Shown: positions 7,880-16,553 of the stretch, piece after piece
How positions within the stretch are numbered: position 1 is the stretch's first letter
Layout: every line of letters starts with the position of its first letter
From: Streptomyces sp. A0642
GTDB lineage: Bacteria > Actinomycetota > Actinomycetes > Streptomycetales > Streptomycetaceae
DNA: 64,000 bases
NCBI RefSeq assembly: GCF_004795105.1
Contig: NZ_SSBL01000006.1
Span: forward strand, 124,001-188,000
Direction: 5' to 3'
The notes under the pieces: model-generated
Told to the model about the DNA's origin: nothing
The model's database searches: none
What the model saw: only the letters and a program-made list of their open reading frames with translations
Translations under genes and position numbers: made by a program

Positions 7880-9901
7880 ATGATCAGCGAAGACCCGTAC
7901 CTGTGGCTGGAAGAAGTCGAAGGCGAGGCCGCCCTCGCCTGGGTGGCCGAGCGGAACGCCGAGACGCAGGCCGCTCTGGCGTCCGGCCCCGGGTTCGCGG
8001 CACTGAAGGAGCGCCTGCGGGAGGCGCTGGACGCGCCGGACCGGATTCCCTATGTCGCGCGTCACGGAGCGTTCCTCTACAACTTCTGGCGCGACGCCGG
8101 GCATGCGCGCGGTGTGTGGCGGCGCACGACACTGGAGCAGTACCGCACGGACGCTCCCCGGTGGGAGATCCTCCTCGACGTCGACGCGCTCGCCGCCGCG
8201 GAGGACACGCAGTGGATGTGGGCCGGTGCGCGGATCCGCCACCCCGAGTGCGACCGGGCCCTGGTCCGCCTCTCACGCGACGGCGGTGACGCCGTGGTGG
8301 TCCGCGAGTTCGACCTCGCCACGCGGGCCTTCGTCGAGGGCGGGTTCCAGGTGGCGGAGGCGAAGACGGACATCGAGTGGATCGACGCCGACACCGTCTT
8401 CGTGGGCACGGACTTCGGCCCGGGCACCCTCACCGCATCCGGCTATCCGCGTACGGTACGCAGCTGGCGCCGGGGCACGCCCCTGGCGGCGGCAGCCCTG
8501 GTCTTCGAGGGCGAGACCGACGACGTGGCAGCCGGAGGCCGTCACGACTCCACACCCGGTTTCGAGCGGGACTTCGTCGAGCGGTCGGTGGACTTCCACC
8601 ACAGCGAGCTGTACCTCGTCACCGGCGAGGGCTCACTCGTCAGGATCGAGGTTCCGGCCGACTCCTCCGCGTACGCCCATCGCGAGCATCTGATCGTCCT
8701 CCTGAAGTCCGACTGGCTCGGACACCGGGCGGGCTCGCTGCTGGCTTTCGGCTTCGACTCCTTCCTGGCCGGCGACCGGACCGCGGAGGCGCTGTTCACG
8801 CCGGACGCCCGGACCGCCCTGGCCGGCCACGCCTGGACCCGCCACCATCTGATCCTGGAGATCCTGCACGACGTCAGCACCCGCATCGAGGTGCTCACCC
8901 CCGCCCCCGGGGCCGGGTGGGCCCGATCGTCACTCGCGGACGTCCCGGCGCTGTCCGCCGTCACCGTCCTGGACACGGACCCGGACGTCTCCGACGAGTT
9001 CTTCCTGGACGTGTCGGGGTTCCTGCAGCCTTCGACGCTCTGTCATGGGACGATCGGCGGCCCCACGCAGATCCTCAAGCAGGCCCCGGCCCGCTTCGAC
9101 GCGGCCGGTCTGGCCGTGGAGCAGTTCTTCGCGCTCTCCCCGGACGGCACGCGGGTGCCGTACTTCGTGATCGGCCCCGACCGCGCCGCCGCAGGCCCCG
9201 GTCCCGCCCTGCTCTACGGCTACGGAGGCTTCGAGGTCTCGCTCACCCCCTCCTACGGCGCGGTGCCGGGGCGGGCCTGGCTGGAGCGCGGCGGGACCTA
9301 CGTGGTCGCGAACATCCGGGGCGGCGGGGAGTACGGACCCGGTTGGCACCGGGCCGCACTCGGCGCGGACCGGGTACGGGCCTTCGAGGACTTCGCGGCC
9401 GTCGCACGCGACCTCGTCGCGCGGAATGTCACCACCCCGGCCATGCTGGGCGCGACGGGAGGCAGCAACGGCGGACTGCTCATGGGCGCGATGGCCACCC
9501 GCTACCCGGAGCTGTTCGGTGCGATCGTCGCGCAGGTCCCGCTGCTCGACATGCTCCGCTTCCACCAGCTCCTCGCCGGTGCGTCCTGGATCGCGGAGTA
9601 CGGCGACCCGGACGACCCGGAGGATCGCGTGCACCTGCGTGAGCTGTCCCCGTACCACCGGATCGCCGCGGACCGGGTCTGTCCGCCGCTGCTCCTCATG
9701 ACCTCCACCCGTGACGACCGCGTCCACCCCGGCCACGCCCGCAAGGCGGCGGCACGGCTGCGCGAACTCGGTCACCGTGTCCTGTTCCACGAGAACACGG
9801 GGGGAGGCCATGCGGGCGGGGACAACGAGCAGTACGCCCACAACAACGCACTGAAGCACGCCTTCCTGTGGCGCCACCTCTCACCCACGGCCGTCGAGTG
9901 A
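7880..9901 (+). CDS. Prolyl oligopeptidase family (S9) serine peptidase
   Basis: A 673-aa cytosolic-type peptidase without signal peptide. The start MISEDPYLWLEEVEGEAALAWVAERN is the family's typical N terminus. A beta-propeller covers about 60-395, and a C-terminal alpha/beta-hydrolase domain carries the triad: Ser near 530 in GATGGSNGGLL, Asp near 612 in STRDDRVHPGHA, and His near 642 in TGGGHAGG. LLYGYGGFEVSLTPSYG and NIRGGGEYGPGWH mark the S9A oxyanion region. It cleaves short proline-containing peptides or acts as an acyl-aminoacyl hydrolase. The start is placed at the ATG at 7880 on homology pattern, as no clear ribosome site is seen. It is transcribed divergently from the DNA ligase. 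Confidence 0.88.
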   Translation: MISEDPYLWLEEVEGEAALAWVAERNAETQAALASGPGFAALKERLREALDAPDRIPYVARHGAFLYNFWRDAGHARGVWRRTTLEQYRTDAPRWEILLDVDALAAAEDTQWMWAGARIRHPECDRALVRLSRDGGDAVVVREFDLATRAFVEGGFQVAEAKTDIEWIDADTVFVGTDFGPGTLTASGYPRTVRSWRRGTPLAAAALVFEGETDDVAAGGRHDSTPGFERDFVERSVDFHHSELYLVTGEGSLVRIEVPADSSAYAHREHLIVLLKSDWLGHRAGSLLAFGFDSFLAGDRTAEALFTPDARTALAGHAWTRHHLILEILHDVSTRIEVLTPAPGAGWARSSLADVPALSAVTVLDTDPDVSDEFFLDVSGFLQPSTLCHGTIGGPTQILKQAPARFDAAGLAVEQFFALSPDGTRVPYFVIGPDRAAAGPGPALLYGYGGFEVSLTPSYGAVPGRAWLERGGTYVVANIRGGGEYGPGWHRAALGADRVRAFEDFAAVARDLVARNVTTPAMLGATGGSNGGLLMGAMATRYPELFGAIVAQVPLLDMLRFHQLLAGASWIAEYGDPDDPEDRVHLRELSPYHRIAADRVCPPLLLMTSTRDDRVHPGHARKAAARLRELGHRVLFHENTGGGHAGGDNEQYAHNNALKHAFLWRHLSPTAVE

Positions 9902-9955
9902 AACGCCCTTGGGGCACAGGGGTACAGCGGCACAGGGTTGACGCCGAGCCGGTGA

Positions 9956-10138
9956 CCAATCTCCAAGCCCGACGCCCGCCCCGGCGTCGATACCGCCCGC
10001 GCCGCTGACCTGCTGTACGGGCTGCTCAGCCCGGAGCCGTACCTGATCCTCGTCCGCGACCGGGGCTGGTCCCCGGAAGCTTGGGAGGAGTGGGCCTGCG
10101 CGGCTCTCACTGCCCAGCTCTGCATGGATCAGGAGTAG
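9956..10138 (+). pseudogene. C-terminal remnant of a TetR-family regulator
   Basis: An open stretch directly after an in-frame TGA (9953-9955) encodes about 60 residues that match the end of TetR proteins: TARAADLLYGLLSPEPYLILVRDRGWSPEAWEEWACAALTAQL, then TAG. The LLSPE-Y-LLV-RGWSPE-WEEW pattern is a very common TetR C-terminus in Streptomyces. The DNA-binding half is absent, so this is a 5'-truncated relic. It lies immediately beside a Tn3 transposase relic. Confidence 0.7.
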
Positions 10139-10210
10139 GTCCACGCCCCTTCGGCGACAAGCCGCACCAAGTCCGCAGGCGGCTGAAGCCGGGGACGCCG
10201 ACTCCGCCGC

Positions 10211-10340
10211 GCCGTGGCCATCGTCGTCAAGCCCAACGGCGTCCGGGTCGCGCAATGGCCGGGGTGGGGGCAGTGAGGTCGTAGCGGCCGAGCAGGTTCA
10301 GGTGGCGGTGCTTGAGCGGGGAGAGCCGGGGGAATGTTCT
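10211..10340 (-). pseudogene. Frameshifted C-terminal remnant of a Tn3-family transposase
   Basis: The minus strand reads FPRLSPLKHRHLNLLGRYDL followed by TAPTPA, then needs a one-base shift (near 10256) to continue as MRDPDAVGLDDDGHG. The LSPL-H-NLLGRY signature followed by a proline-rich stretch and RDPD-acidic tail is the usual end of Tn3-family transposases in Streptomyces. No upstream transposase domain is present, so only the last 45 codons or so remain. It marks an old insertion or deletion junction between the peptidase and the regulator gene at 10388. Confidence 0.65.
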
Positions 10341-10387
10341 CGGACCGGCGGACCGGCGGCGGGCGGGGGCGGGCGGACCGGCACCGC

Positions 10388-11065
10388 TCAGCCGACCTCC
10401 GCGCCCAGCAGGTCCCGGAACGCCCCGGCCCCCGCCGGAGTCACCTTCACCGCACGTCCGGAGCCGATCCGCCGTACCCACTGCCGCTCCAGCGACGTGG
10501 CGCACAGGGCCGCTCCCATGGCTCCGGCCAGGTGGGAACGGCGCTCCGTCCAGTCCAGACAGCTCCGCACCAGAGGGCGGCGCGTACCCGCCGCGTGCCG
10601 GTAGCCCAGGGCTTCGGCCAGCCAGTCCCGGCCCGCCGGGGTGACGGTGAGCCCGGCGTCGTCGGAGACGAGGCCCCGGGAGACCATGGCGTCGGCCAGG
10701 GCCACACCCAGCTCACCGGCCAGGTGGTCGTAGCAGGTCCGGGCTCTCGCCTCAGCGCCCGCCTGGCCGGACTGGCGCAGATTCCGTGGGCGCGGGGAGG
10801 CGGGGGCGTACGAGGCGACGGCCTCGATCAGGGACGCCGCCTCCTGGCCCGCCAGTCGCACATAGCGGTGCCGGCCCTGCCGCTCCTCGGCCAGCAAGCC
10901 GCCCTCCACGAGACGGGAGAGCTGCTCGCTCGCCGTGGAAGCGCTGACCCCGGCACTCCGGGCGAGCTCGCCCGCGGTCCAGGCACGGCCGTCGAGCAGG
11001 GCCAGGCAGAAGGCGGCCCGGGTGCGGTCGGCGAGCAGAGAGGCGGTGTCGGAGATCGAGGACAT
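10388..11065 (-). CDS. ArsR-like winged-helix transcriptional regulator
   Basis: A 225-aa regulator with an N-terminal winged helix: SDTASLLADRTRAAFCLALLDGRAWTAGELARSAGVSASTASEQLSRLVEGGLLAEERQGRHRYVRLAGQEAA (about 4-75). An extended C-terminal domain containing WLAEALGYRH, RPLVRSCLDWTERRSHLAGAMGAALC and a final wing-like segment follows. This longer form is frequent in actinobacterial ArsR-family proteins without the metal-binding Cys cluster, so a small organic effector is more likely than a metal. It is divergent from the P450-relic/PEP-mutase gene at 11131, with only 65 bp between the starts, and probably controls it. The start at 11065 gives the usual short N terminus; no strong ribosome site is visible. 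Confidence 0.8.
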   Translation of the reverse strand: MSSISDTASLLADRTRAAFCLALLDGRAWTAGELARSAGVSASTASEQLSRLVEGGLLAEERQGRHRYVRLAGQEAASLIEAVASYAPASPRPRNLRQSGQAGAEARARTCYDHLAGELGVALADAMVSRGLVSDDAGLTVTPAGRDWLAEALGYRHAAGTRRPLVRSCLDWTERRSHLAGAMGAALCATSLERQWVRRIGSGRAVKVTPAGAGAFRDLLGAEVG

Positions 11066-11130
11066 GCAGCCATGATGCCGCGCGGACGGTTCGGGGTGCA
11101 CCGAACCGTCCCGGCCCTACCGTCGGCTCC

Positions 11131-12648
11131 ATGACGCACATGGCACACGAGTTCGATCGCTTCGAGGACGTGCGGGCGGCCCTCGCTGACCCGGCGCTCG
11201 TCCCCGGACTTCCGGTCGCGGCCGAGCCGGCCCGCCTGCGGACCGCATCCCTGCGGGAGGCGGCCGCCGTGGCGCCCGGGGGAGAGGCACGGGCGAGGGC
11301 GGTACGGACTCCGCCCGAGACCCTGGGGATGCAGCATTCCGCAGGCGTGGCGGAGGCGGGGACCGTGGTGGCCGAGGCCGGCTTCCGTGGCGAGGACCCG
11401 GCTGCCGGCGAGGCAGTGGCCCGGTCTGTGCGCCGACGGGCCGCCCCTGCTCGGGAGGAACCGGGGCCGGCGTCGGAGGCGGGCTGTCGGGAATCCGGGC
11501 CGGCCGGGGAGGCGGCTCTTCGCACCTCCGCGCGGGTGTCGGAGGAGGCCGCTCCGGCGGCCGCAGCCGGCCGCATCGGTCTGCTCGGCCGGGCGTCCGA
11601 GACGGAGGCCGTGCGCGTCGGACCGGCATCTGCCGGCGATCGGGATCGGCCTCCGGCAGGGGTCATGTGTCGTGTCGCGGTCCGGCCCACCCGGGTGGCG
11701 GGACGCGAAATCGCCGAAGGGGACGTCGTGCTCCTCAGCCTGGCGCCCGCCGACCTCGTGGACCCGGTGCCTCTCACCCTCGGCACCCGGCCCGTTCTGT
11801 GCGCGGGCCGGGCCCACGCTCTCGCGCCCGCCGGCGGACTGCCCCGGCACCACCCGCCCACCCCGTTCGCCCGCTTGCACCGCCGGGGCGCCCCCCTGCT
11901 GCTGCCCAACGCCTGGGACTACGCCTCCGCTGCCGCACTGGCCGCCGAAGGTTTCGCCGCCGTCGGCACCACCAGCCTGGGTGTCGCCGCTGCCGCCGGT
12001 CTGCCGGACGGGGCGGCCGCGACGGCTGCGGCGACCCTGGCACTGGCCCGCCGCCTGGGCAAGGGCCGCTTCCTGTTCACCGTCGATGCCGAAGGCGGGT
12101 TCAGCGACGATGCGGCGAAAGTGGCCGAGCTGGCGCGGGCCTTGTACGCGGCGGGTGCGGCCGGCATCAACCTCGAGGACGGCCGCCCGGACGGAGCACT
12201 CGCGCCGATGGAACTGCACGCGGCGAAGATCGCCGCCGTCAAACGCGCGGTTCCCGCACTGTTCGTCAACGCCCGCACCGACACCCACTGGGAAGCGGCC
12301 CGCCATGAGAACGAGACCGCGACACGCCTCGCCCTGTACGAACAGTCCGGGGCGGACGGGGTCTTCGTGCCGGGGCTGTCGGATCCCGACGCGATCGCCG
12401 CGCTGACCTCGACGGTCCTCGTGCCGCTGAACATCCTGTACTCACCGGCCGGGCCCACCCTTCCCGAACTGGCCGCGCTGGGCGTGGGCAGGGTCAGCCT
12501 CGGCTCGCTGCTCTACCGCACGGCGCTGGCCGCGGCGGTGGCCGCGGCGACCGGCCTCCGGGACGGACGGCCGGCGGAACTCGCTGCCCCGTCCTACGCC
12601 GAGGTCCAGGCACTGGCGCCTGCGGAGGGGCCCCACGACGCCGCGTGA
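11131..12648 (+). CDS. Isocitrate lyase/PEP mutase-family protein fused to a degenerate P450-like N terminus
   Basis: The C-terminal 270 residues form a complete PEP-mutase/isocitrate-lyase barrel: FARLHRRGAPLLLPNAWDYASAAALAAEGFAAVGTTSLGVA, the metal-site VDAEGGFSDD, INLEDGRPDGALAPME, ALFVNARTDTHW and PLNILYSPAGPTLPELAALGVGRVSLGS. Such enzymes cleave or form C-C or P-C bonds of 2-oxo acids. The N-terminal 235 residues begin like a cytochrome P450 (FDRFEDVRAALADPALVPGL) and contain a P450-like AVRPTRVAGREIAEGDVVLLSLAPAD segment, but the I helix, ExxR and the heme-cysteine motif are missing. Between them lies an Ala/Glu/Arg-rich stretch of low complexity. The fusion therefore looks like a decayed P450 gene joined in frame. 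It may also be two genes, with an internal start near 11850. Confidence 0.7.
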   Translation: MTHMAHEFDRFEDVRAALADPALVPGLPVAAEPARLRTASLREAAAVAPGGEARARAVRTPPETLGMQHSAGVAEAGTVVAEAGFRGEDPAAGEAVARSVRRRAAPAREEPGPASEAGCRESGPAGEAALRTSARVSEEAAPAAAAGRIGLLGRASETEAVRVGPASAGDRDRPPAGVMCRVAVRPTRVAGREIAEGDVVLLSLAPADLVDPVPLTLGTRPVLCAGRAHALAPAGGLPRHHPPTPFARLHRRGAPLLLPNAWDYASAAALAAEGFAAVGTTSLGVAAAAGLPDGAAATAAATLALARRLGKGRFLFTVDAEGGFSDDAAKVAELARALYAAGAAGINLEDGRPDGALAPMELHAAKIAAVKRAVPALFVNARTDTHWEAARHENETATRLALYEQSGADGVFVPGLSDPDAIAALTSTVLVPLNILYSPAGPTLPELAALGVGRVSLGSLLYRTALAAAVAAATGLRDGRPAELAAPSYAEVQALAPAEGPHDAA

Positions 12649-12757
12649 CCGGTCTCAAGACCGCCGCTCTCGGCCGGATGGAGCAGAGCCGCGAGCGGCG
12701 TGCGGAGCGCGGGGCGAAGCTGGCGTTCCACCGAGCCCACGTCCCAGGAGAACTCCC

Positions 12758-13930
12758 GTGCCGCTTCCCGGCTCCGCGCAGCTCCGCCTGCCCCTCGCCG
12801 CCCTGCTTGCCGCCGCCTGCACGGCCGGGCTGATGCTTTCCCCGGCCGACGCCGCCGAGGCCCCCGCCGACCACGACCGCGCACTGCGCGGGCAGTTGCG
12901 GGAACTGACCGAGGCCCCCGGCGGCCCGCCGGGAGTGATCGCCGTCCTCACACGCGGGACCCGCACCGAGATCTTCCGGGCCGGCGTCGCCGAGACGGGC
13001 ACCGACCGTCCGATCGAGGCGACCGACCACATGCGCATCGCCAGCACGGCCAAGGCGTACAGCGGCGCGGTCTCCCTCCAGCTCGTCGACCGGGGGAAGC
13101 TGCGCCTGAACGACACCATCGGCCGGGTGCTTCCCCGACTGCCCCGCGCCTGGCACCAGGTCACGCTGCGGCAGCTCCTGAACCACACCAGCGGGCTGCC
13201 TGACTACAGCGAGGCCCCGGAGTTCCTCTCCCTGCTGACCGCGGACCCCCGCCGCCACTTCGACTCGCGCCGGCTGCTGGACTTCGTCGCCGCCGAGCCG
13301 CTGAACTTCCGTCCGGGGGCCCGTTACGCCTACTCCAACTCCGACAACATCGCCGTGGCGCTGATGGCCGAGGCGGTCACGGGACGCCGCTACGAGGATC
13401 TGCTCGCCCGGCTCGTCTACCGCCCGCTCGGTCTGCGCGGAACCAGCCTGCCGCAGGGGTACCGGATGCCCCCTCCGTACATGCACGGCTACGACGTCTC
13501 CCCGCCGGCCCCGCCCGAGGACGTCAGCGAGGTGCTGAGCGCTTCGGGCGTCTGGGCGTCGGGCGGCATCATCTCGACACCGAAGGACATGACGGCTTTC
13601 GTCCGCGCCTACGCGGGCGGGAAACTGATCTCCGACCGGACCCGCCGCCGGCAACTGGCCTGGGTGAACGGTGCGTCGGAACCCGCGGGGCCGGGGGAGA
13701 ACAAGGCCGGTCTGGCGATCTTCAGGTACACCACCCGCTGCGGTGTGGTGTACGGCCACACGGGCAACTTCCCCGGCTACACGCAATTGATCGCCGCCAC
13801 CCCGGACGGCAAGCGGTCGCTGACCTTCTCCCTCACGACTCAGGTCAACAAGACGAACAAGCCCGGACTGCTCGCGCGGCTGCGGACCGTGGAGGAGAAC
13901 TTCGTCTGCGCGCTGCTGCGCAAGCCGTGA
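12758..13930 (+). CDS. Secreted serine hydrolase, beta-lactamase/D-Ala-D-Ala carboxypeptidase fold
   Basis: A 390-aa exported enzyme (signal peptide 1 to about 35, ending near ADA-AEA). Class-C beta-lactamase-like motifs are in order: S96-T-A-K99 in IASTAKAYSG, Y192-S-N194 in ARYAYSNSDNIAVALM, and H333-T-G in YGHTGNFPGYTQ. RQLLNHTSGLPDY is another family hallmark. Related Streptomyces proteins are DD-carboxypeptidases or esterases that act outside the membrane on peptidoglycan peptides; the exact substrate is unclear. The GTG start has GGAG seven bases upstream. It follows the PEP-mutase gene by 109 bp on the same strand and may be co-transcribed. Confidence 0.87.
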   Translation: MPLPGSAQLRLPLAALLAAACTAGLMLSPADAAEAPADHDRALRGQLRELTEAPGGPPGVIAVLTRGTRTEIFRAGVAETGTDRPIEATDHMRIASTAKAYSGAVSLQLVDRGKLRLNDTIGRVLPRLPRAWHQVTLRQLLNHTSGLPDYSEAPEFLSLLTADPRRHFDSRRLLDFVAAEPLNFRPGARYAYSNSDNIAVALMAEAVTGRRYEDLLARLVYRPLGLRGTSLPQGYRMPPPYMHGYDVSPPAPPEDVSEVLSASGVWASGGIISTPKDMTAFVRAYAGGKLISDRTRRRQLAWVNGASEPAGPGENKAGLAIFRYTTRCGVVYGHTGNFPGYTQLIAATPDGKRSLTFSLTTQVNKTNKPGLLARLRTVEENFVCALLRKP

Positions 13931-14057
13931 CCCGGGCGGCGTGAGAAGCCCAGCCCCCTGCGGCGAAATCCACGGGTGTGTCCGGCACAACCATCTCAGT
14001 CACCCATGGGTCACACCAAGTAGGAGCAAACCGCTCCTGGAGTCGCAAGGGGGATAA

Positions 14058-14507
14058 ATGAGAAACATGCGTAAAGCCGGGATCATCGGGGCGTTGGGCG
14101 TACTGGTGGCGGGGGCCACGGTCGTGGGCGGCACGGCAGCCTCCGCCGCCCCCAACGTCACACCGCAGGGGGTCTGCGGAAGTGCCTACCGGACGGTGAA
14201 CTCCGCGCCCATCGGCTCACTGGGCACCGTCTACCTGACGTACAACTCCTCGAACGGGAAGAACTGCGTCGCCACCATCCGTACGAACCCGGGTACGGCG
14301 AAGGACATGTCCGTGTACGTCTACGTGCCCGACACCGACCAGTGGGCGGGCGACTCCGGGAACTACACGTCGTACGCCGGACCGGCCTACGCCTACGGCA
14401 AGGCCCACTGCGTGAGCTGGGGCGGCAACATCGCCAACGTGTACGTGTCCGTGGACAACTCCAACTGCGCCGCGCGGACCGAACACCGGGTCACCGAGAT
14501 CCGCTGA
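14058..14507 (+). CDS. Secreted SapA-like (spore-associated protein A) small protein
   Basis: A 149-aa secreted protein with a clear signal peptide (MRNMRKAGIIGALGVLVAGATVVGG, cut near ASA-APN). The mature 118 residues contain four Cys and Tyr/Ser/Asn-rich strands: VCGSAYRTVNSAPIG, VYLTYNSSNGKNCVATIRT, YTSYAGPAYAYGKAHCVSWGGNIANVYVS. VCGSGY-VN, YLxYNxSNGxNCV and YAGP-KCVxWGG are features shared with Streptomyces SapA, a protein recovered from the spore surface. Its biochemical function is unknown. The GGGGGAT ribosome site is strong. Upstream, at 14002-14011 (ACCCATGGGT) and 14022-14038 (AGGAGC arms), two small inverted repeats may be regulatory. Confidence 0.8.
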   Translation: MRNMRKAGIIGALGVLVAGATVVGGTAASAAPNVTPQGVCGSAYRTVNSAPIGSLGTVYLTYNSSNGKNCVATIRTNPGTAKDMSVYVYVPDTDQWAGDSGNYTSYAGPAYAYGKAHCVSWGGNIANVYVSVDNSNCAARTEHRVTEIR

Positions 14508-14636
14508 TCCGCGCGGGGCGCACCGAGCCGTCCCACCGGGCGCACCCCGGCCGCCGCCTCGCACCTCAGGTCCACCGAGGGGCGAGGCGGCAGGACGGCG
14601 CCCGGGGGCGGATGCTTCTACCCGCGCGACATGCCG

Positions 14637-15527
14637 CTAGAGGTCGTCACCGAAGGCCTCGGCGAGGGCGCGCCACTCGGCTCGCGGGAGCCCGCCGCCG
14701 CCCTCGTCGGACGTGAGTACCTGGAGAGCGACGTGATCGGCGCCCGCGTCCAGGTACTGCCGTGTCCGCGCCTTCACCTGCTCGGCGTCGCCCAGGGCGA
14801 AGAGTGCGTCAAGGAGGCGGATGCTTCCGCCGTCCGCGAAGTCGCTCTCCGCGAACCCCAGACGCAGCAGGTTGTCGGTGTAGTTCGGCAGCTGCAGATA
14901 CATCGCGAGCATGTTCCGCGCCGTGGTGCGGGCCCGGTCGAGGTCCGTGTCGAGTACGACGGAGAGCTCGGGGGCGAGCAGGGCGCCCGGCCCCAGGGCT
15001 TCGCGGGCTTCCGCCGTGTGCTCCGCGGTGACGAGATAGGGGTGCGCGCCGCGTGCCCGGTCCTTCGAGAGCTTCAGCATCTTCGGGCCGAGCGCCGCCA
15101 GGACACGATGCCCGGAATCCACCGGCGGGGAGGCGGAGTCCAGCGCGTCGAGGTAAGCGACCATGGCGCTGTACGGCTTCGAGTACTGCGGCACCATCGG
15201 GCCGTGGCTGACACCCAGTCCGAGGACGAGCCGCCCGCGGGCGCTCGCGTCGAGCGTCGCGATGCGGGCCGCTACGTCCGTTGCGGAGTGGTCCCAGATG
15301 CTGAGGATGCCGGTGGCCACGGTGACCGAGCGGGTGGCGGCGACGACCGCGGCGGCGTCCTCGGGCGAGGGACTGCCTCCGATCCACAGCGTTCCGTATC
15401 CCAGCTCCTCGAGCTCGGCGACCGCCTCGGTGATGGCGGCCTTTCCCGTGTCGTCGGCGCGCGATCGGTGCAGGGCGCTGCTCCAGATGCCGATCTGCCC
15501 GAACGTCTCACGTGTTTCAGAAGTCAT
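14637..15527 (-). CDS. LLM-class F420-dependent oxidoreductase (TIGR03620-like)
   Basis: A 296-aa luciferase-like TIM barrel. Key segments are GQIGIWSSALHRS at the first strand, AELEELGYGTLWIGGSPSPEDAAAVVAATRSVTVATGILSIWDHSATDVAARIATLDASARGRLVLGLGVSHG (about 38-108), and the C-terminal YLDAGADHVALQVLTSDEG. The FGQIGIWS...LGYGTLWIGG pattern belongs to the probable F420-dependent group TIGR03620. It would reduce or oxidise a substrate with F420H2/F420, and the substrate cannot be inferred. It is convergent with the SapA-like gene and stands alone. Confidence 0.85.
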   Translation of the reverse strand: MTSETRETFGQIGIWSSALHRSRADDTGKAAITEAVAELEELGYGTLWIGGSPSPEDAAAVVAATRSVTVATGILSIWDHSATDVAARIATLDASARGRLVLGLGVSHGPMVPQYSKPYSAMVAYLDALDSASPPVDSGHRVLAALGPKMLKLSKDRARGAHPYLVTAEHTAEAREALGPGALLAPELSVVLDTDLDRARTTARNMLAMYLQLPNYTDNLLRLGFAESDFADGGSIRLLDALFALGDAEQVKARTRQYLDAGADHVALQVLTSDEGGGGLPRAEWRALAEAFGDDL

Positions 15528-15619
15528 ACCGTGATCAACGGCGAGGCCCGCGCACTATTCCCTCGCGGTGAGCGGTTACGCCGTCCGGGGGCATTCCCGT
15601 CTCCGTAGCAGCGAGGCGG

Positions 15620-15650
15620 GGTGGGGTACGGCGCATCGCCGTACCCCACC
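15620..15650. terminator. Hairpin terminator after hydrophobic-protein gene 1
   Basis: A perfect 14-bp stem (arms GGTGGGGTACGGCG) with a 3-nt CAT loop, placed 27 bp after the stop of the minus-strand 56-aa gene. The second copy of this gene, at 51.6 kb, is also followed by an unusually long perfect hairpin. Confidence 0.75.
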
Positions 15651-15677
15651 CAGCCCCGTCCGCGGATGCGGTCACTC

Positions 15678-15848
15678 CTACCAGCGATACCAGCGTCCTC
15701 GCTTGCCGCCCCCGGCTGCCGGGCGGATCACGAAGCCGAGGGGCCGTACGACCAGCACGATGACGGCGATCCACCACAGGGCCTTCAGCGCGAATCCGGC
15801 CCCGGAGAGAGGCAGTGCGAGCAGAAGAACCAGAATGACGGGAACCAT
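15678..15848 (-). CDS. Small hydrophobic membrane protein, copy 1
   Basis: A 56-aa protein with two adjacent hydrophobic helices (MVPVILVLLLALPLSGAGFA and LKALWWIAVIVLVVRPLGFVI) and a basic, aromatic tail ending GKRGRWYRW. It belongs to a small Streptomyces family annotated only as hydrophobic protein; function is unknown and it should sit in the cytoplasmic membrane. The start at 15848 has GGAGG 9-10 nt upstream; the longer reading from 15884 is Arg-rich and lacks support. Copy 2 lies at 51610. In this copy an Arg-Pro interrupts the second helix where copy 2 has Trp-Leu. The region 15849-16064 beyond it holds no gene I can support. Confidence 0.75.
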   Translation of the reverse strand: MVPVILVLLLALPLSGAGFALKALWWIAVIVLVVRPLGFVIRPAAGGGKRGRWYRW

Positions 15849-16064
15849 GGGTATCAACCTCCGGGACCTCCGGTGCCCCGGCATCAGGGCTCCCTTCCTG
15901 CCGGGTTCCGGGACCGGGGTGCGGGTCTGCCGGCCGTCGCCGTGGCGGCCCGGGCCGCGACCGGAGCGCTCGGGGAGGGAGGGCGTCAGGCTCTCCGCCG
16001 TCGGCCGGGCGGTCCAGGCCGCAGACGTATCCGAGGGAGTCCCGTTTCTTCTGCACCGCCCCCC

Positions 16065-16553
16065 TCAGTCCGCCGGATGCCCCGGCGTGATGTCGAGGCC
16101 GTCGGTCAGGAACAGGAGAGGCGACCCGTCGCCTCCGGGGTGCTCGGCGGCCTCCGGGACGAGCAGGAATCCCACATGGTCGCCGCCGTCGACACGGCTC
16201 TCGACGCGGCCGACGAACCAGGCCGGCGCCTCGTCGAGGACCGGTGCCCCACCCGGGCCGGGATGCCAGGCGGCCTCGGCGAACTTGTCGGTCCTGTCAC
16301 CGGTCTCACCGCCGAAGAGCCGCGCCAGACGCTCCTGGTCACGGCCCAGCAGGTGCACCGCGAGGCGATCGGCGCGGGCCGCGATGCGATAGGTCCGGTT
16401 GGCCTTCGACAGCCAGACCATGAACCGGGCGGGACGGATCGAGCACTGGGAACCGAAACCGACCAGGCAGCCGCCCCGCTCACCGGCCGCCTCGGCGGTC
16501 ACGACATACAGCGGGTAATCGAGGGCGTCGGTGAAGGGATCCAAAACAGTCAC
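16065..16553 (-). CDS. Flavin reductase-like / FMN-binding split-barrel protein
   Basis: A 162-aa flavin-binding protein: TVLDPFTDALDYPLYVVTAEAAGERGGCLVGFGSQCSIRPARFMVWLSKANRTYRIAARADRLAVHLLGRDQERLARLFGGETGDRTDKF. This is the usual flavin-reductase core, in which the C-LVGF-SQ-SI-P segment binds FMN. DEAPAWFVGRVESRVDGGDHVGFLLVPE completes the barrel. It supplies reduced flavin to a partner monooxygenase or acts as a stand-alone reductase; no partner is adjacent. The GTG at 16553 has AGGAGA upstream and gives the family length. Upstream, 16554-16934 is gene-free apart from the leader of the cold-shock gene. Confidence 0.82.
   Translation of the reverse strand: MTVLDPFTDALDYPLYVVTAEAAGERGGCLVGFGSQCSIRPARFMVWLSKANRTYRIAARADRLAVHLLGRDQERLARLFGGETGDRTDKFAEAAWHPGPGGAPVLDEAPAWFVGRVESRVDGGDHVGFLLVPEAAEHPGGDGSPLLFLTDGLDITPGHPAD

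Noticed and set aside
9881..10255. A 124-codon minus-strand frame as a complete gene
   Set aside because: Only its first 15 codons belong to the Tn3 transposase relic; the rest is antisense to the TetR relic.
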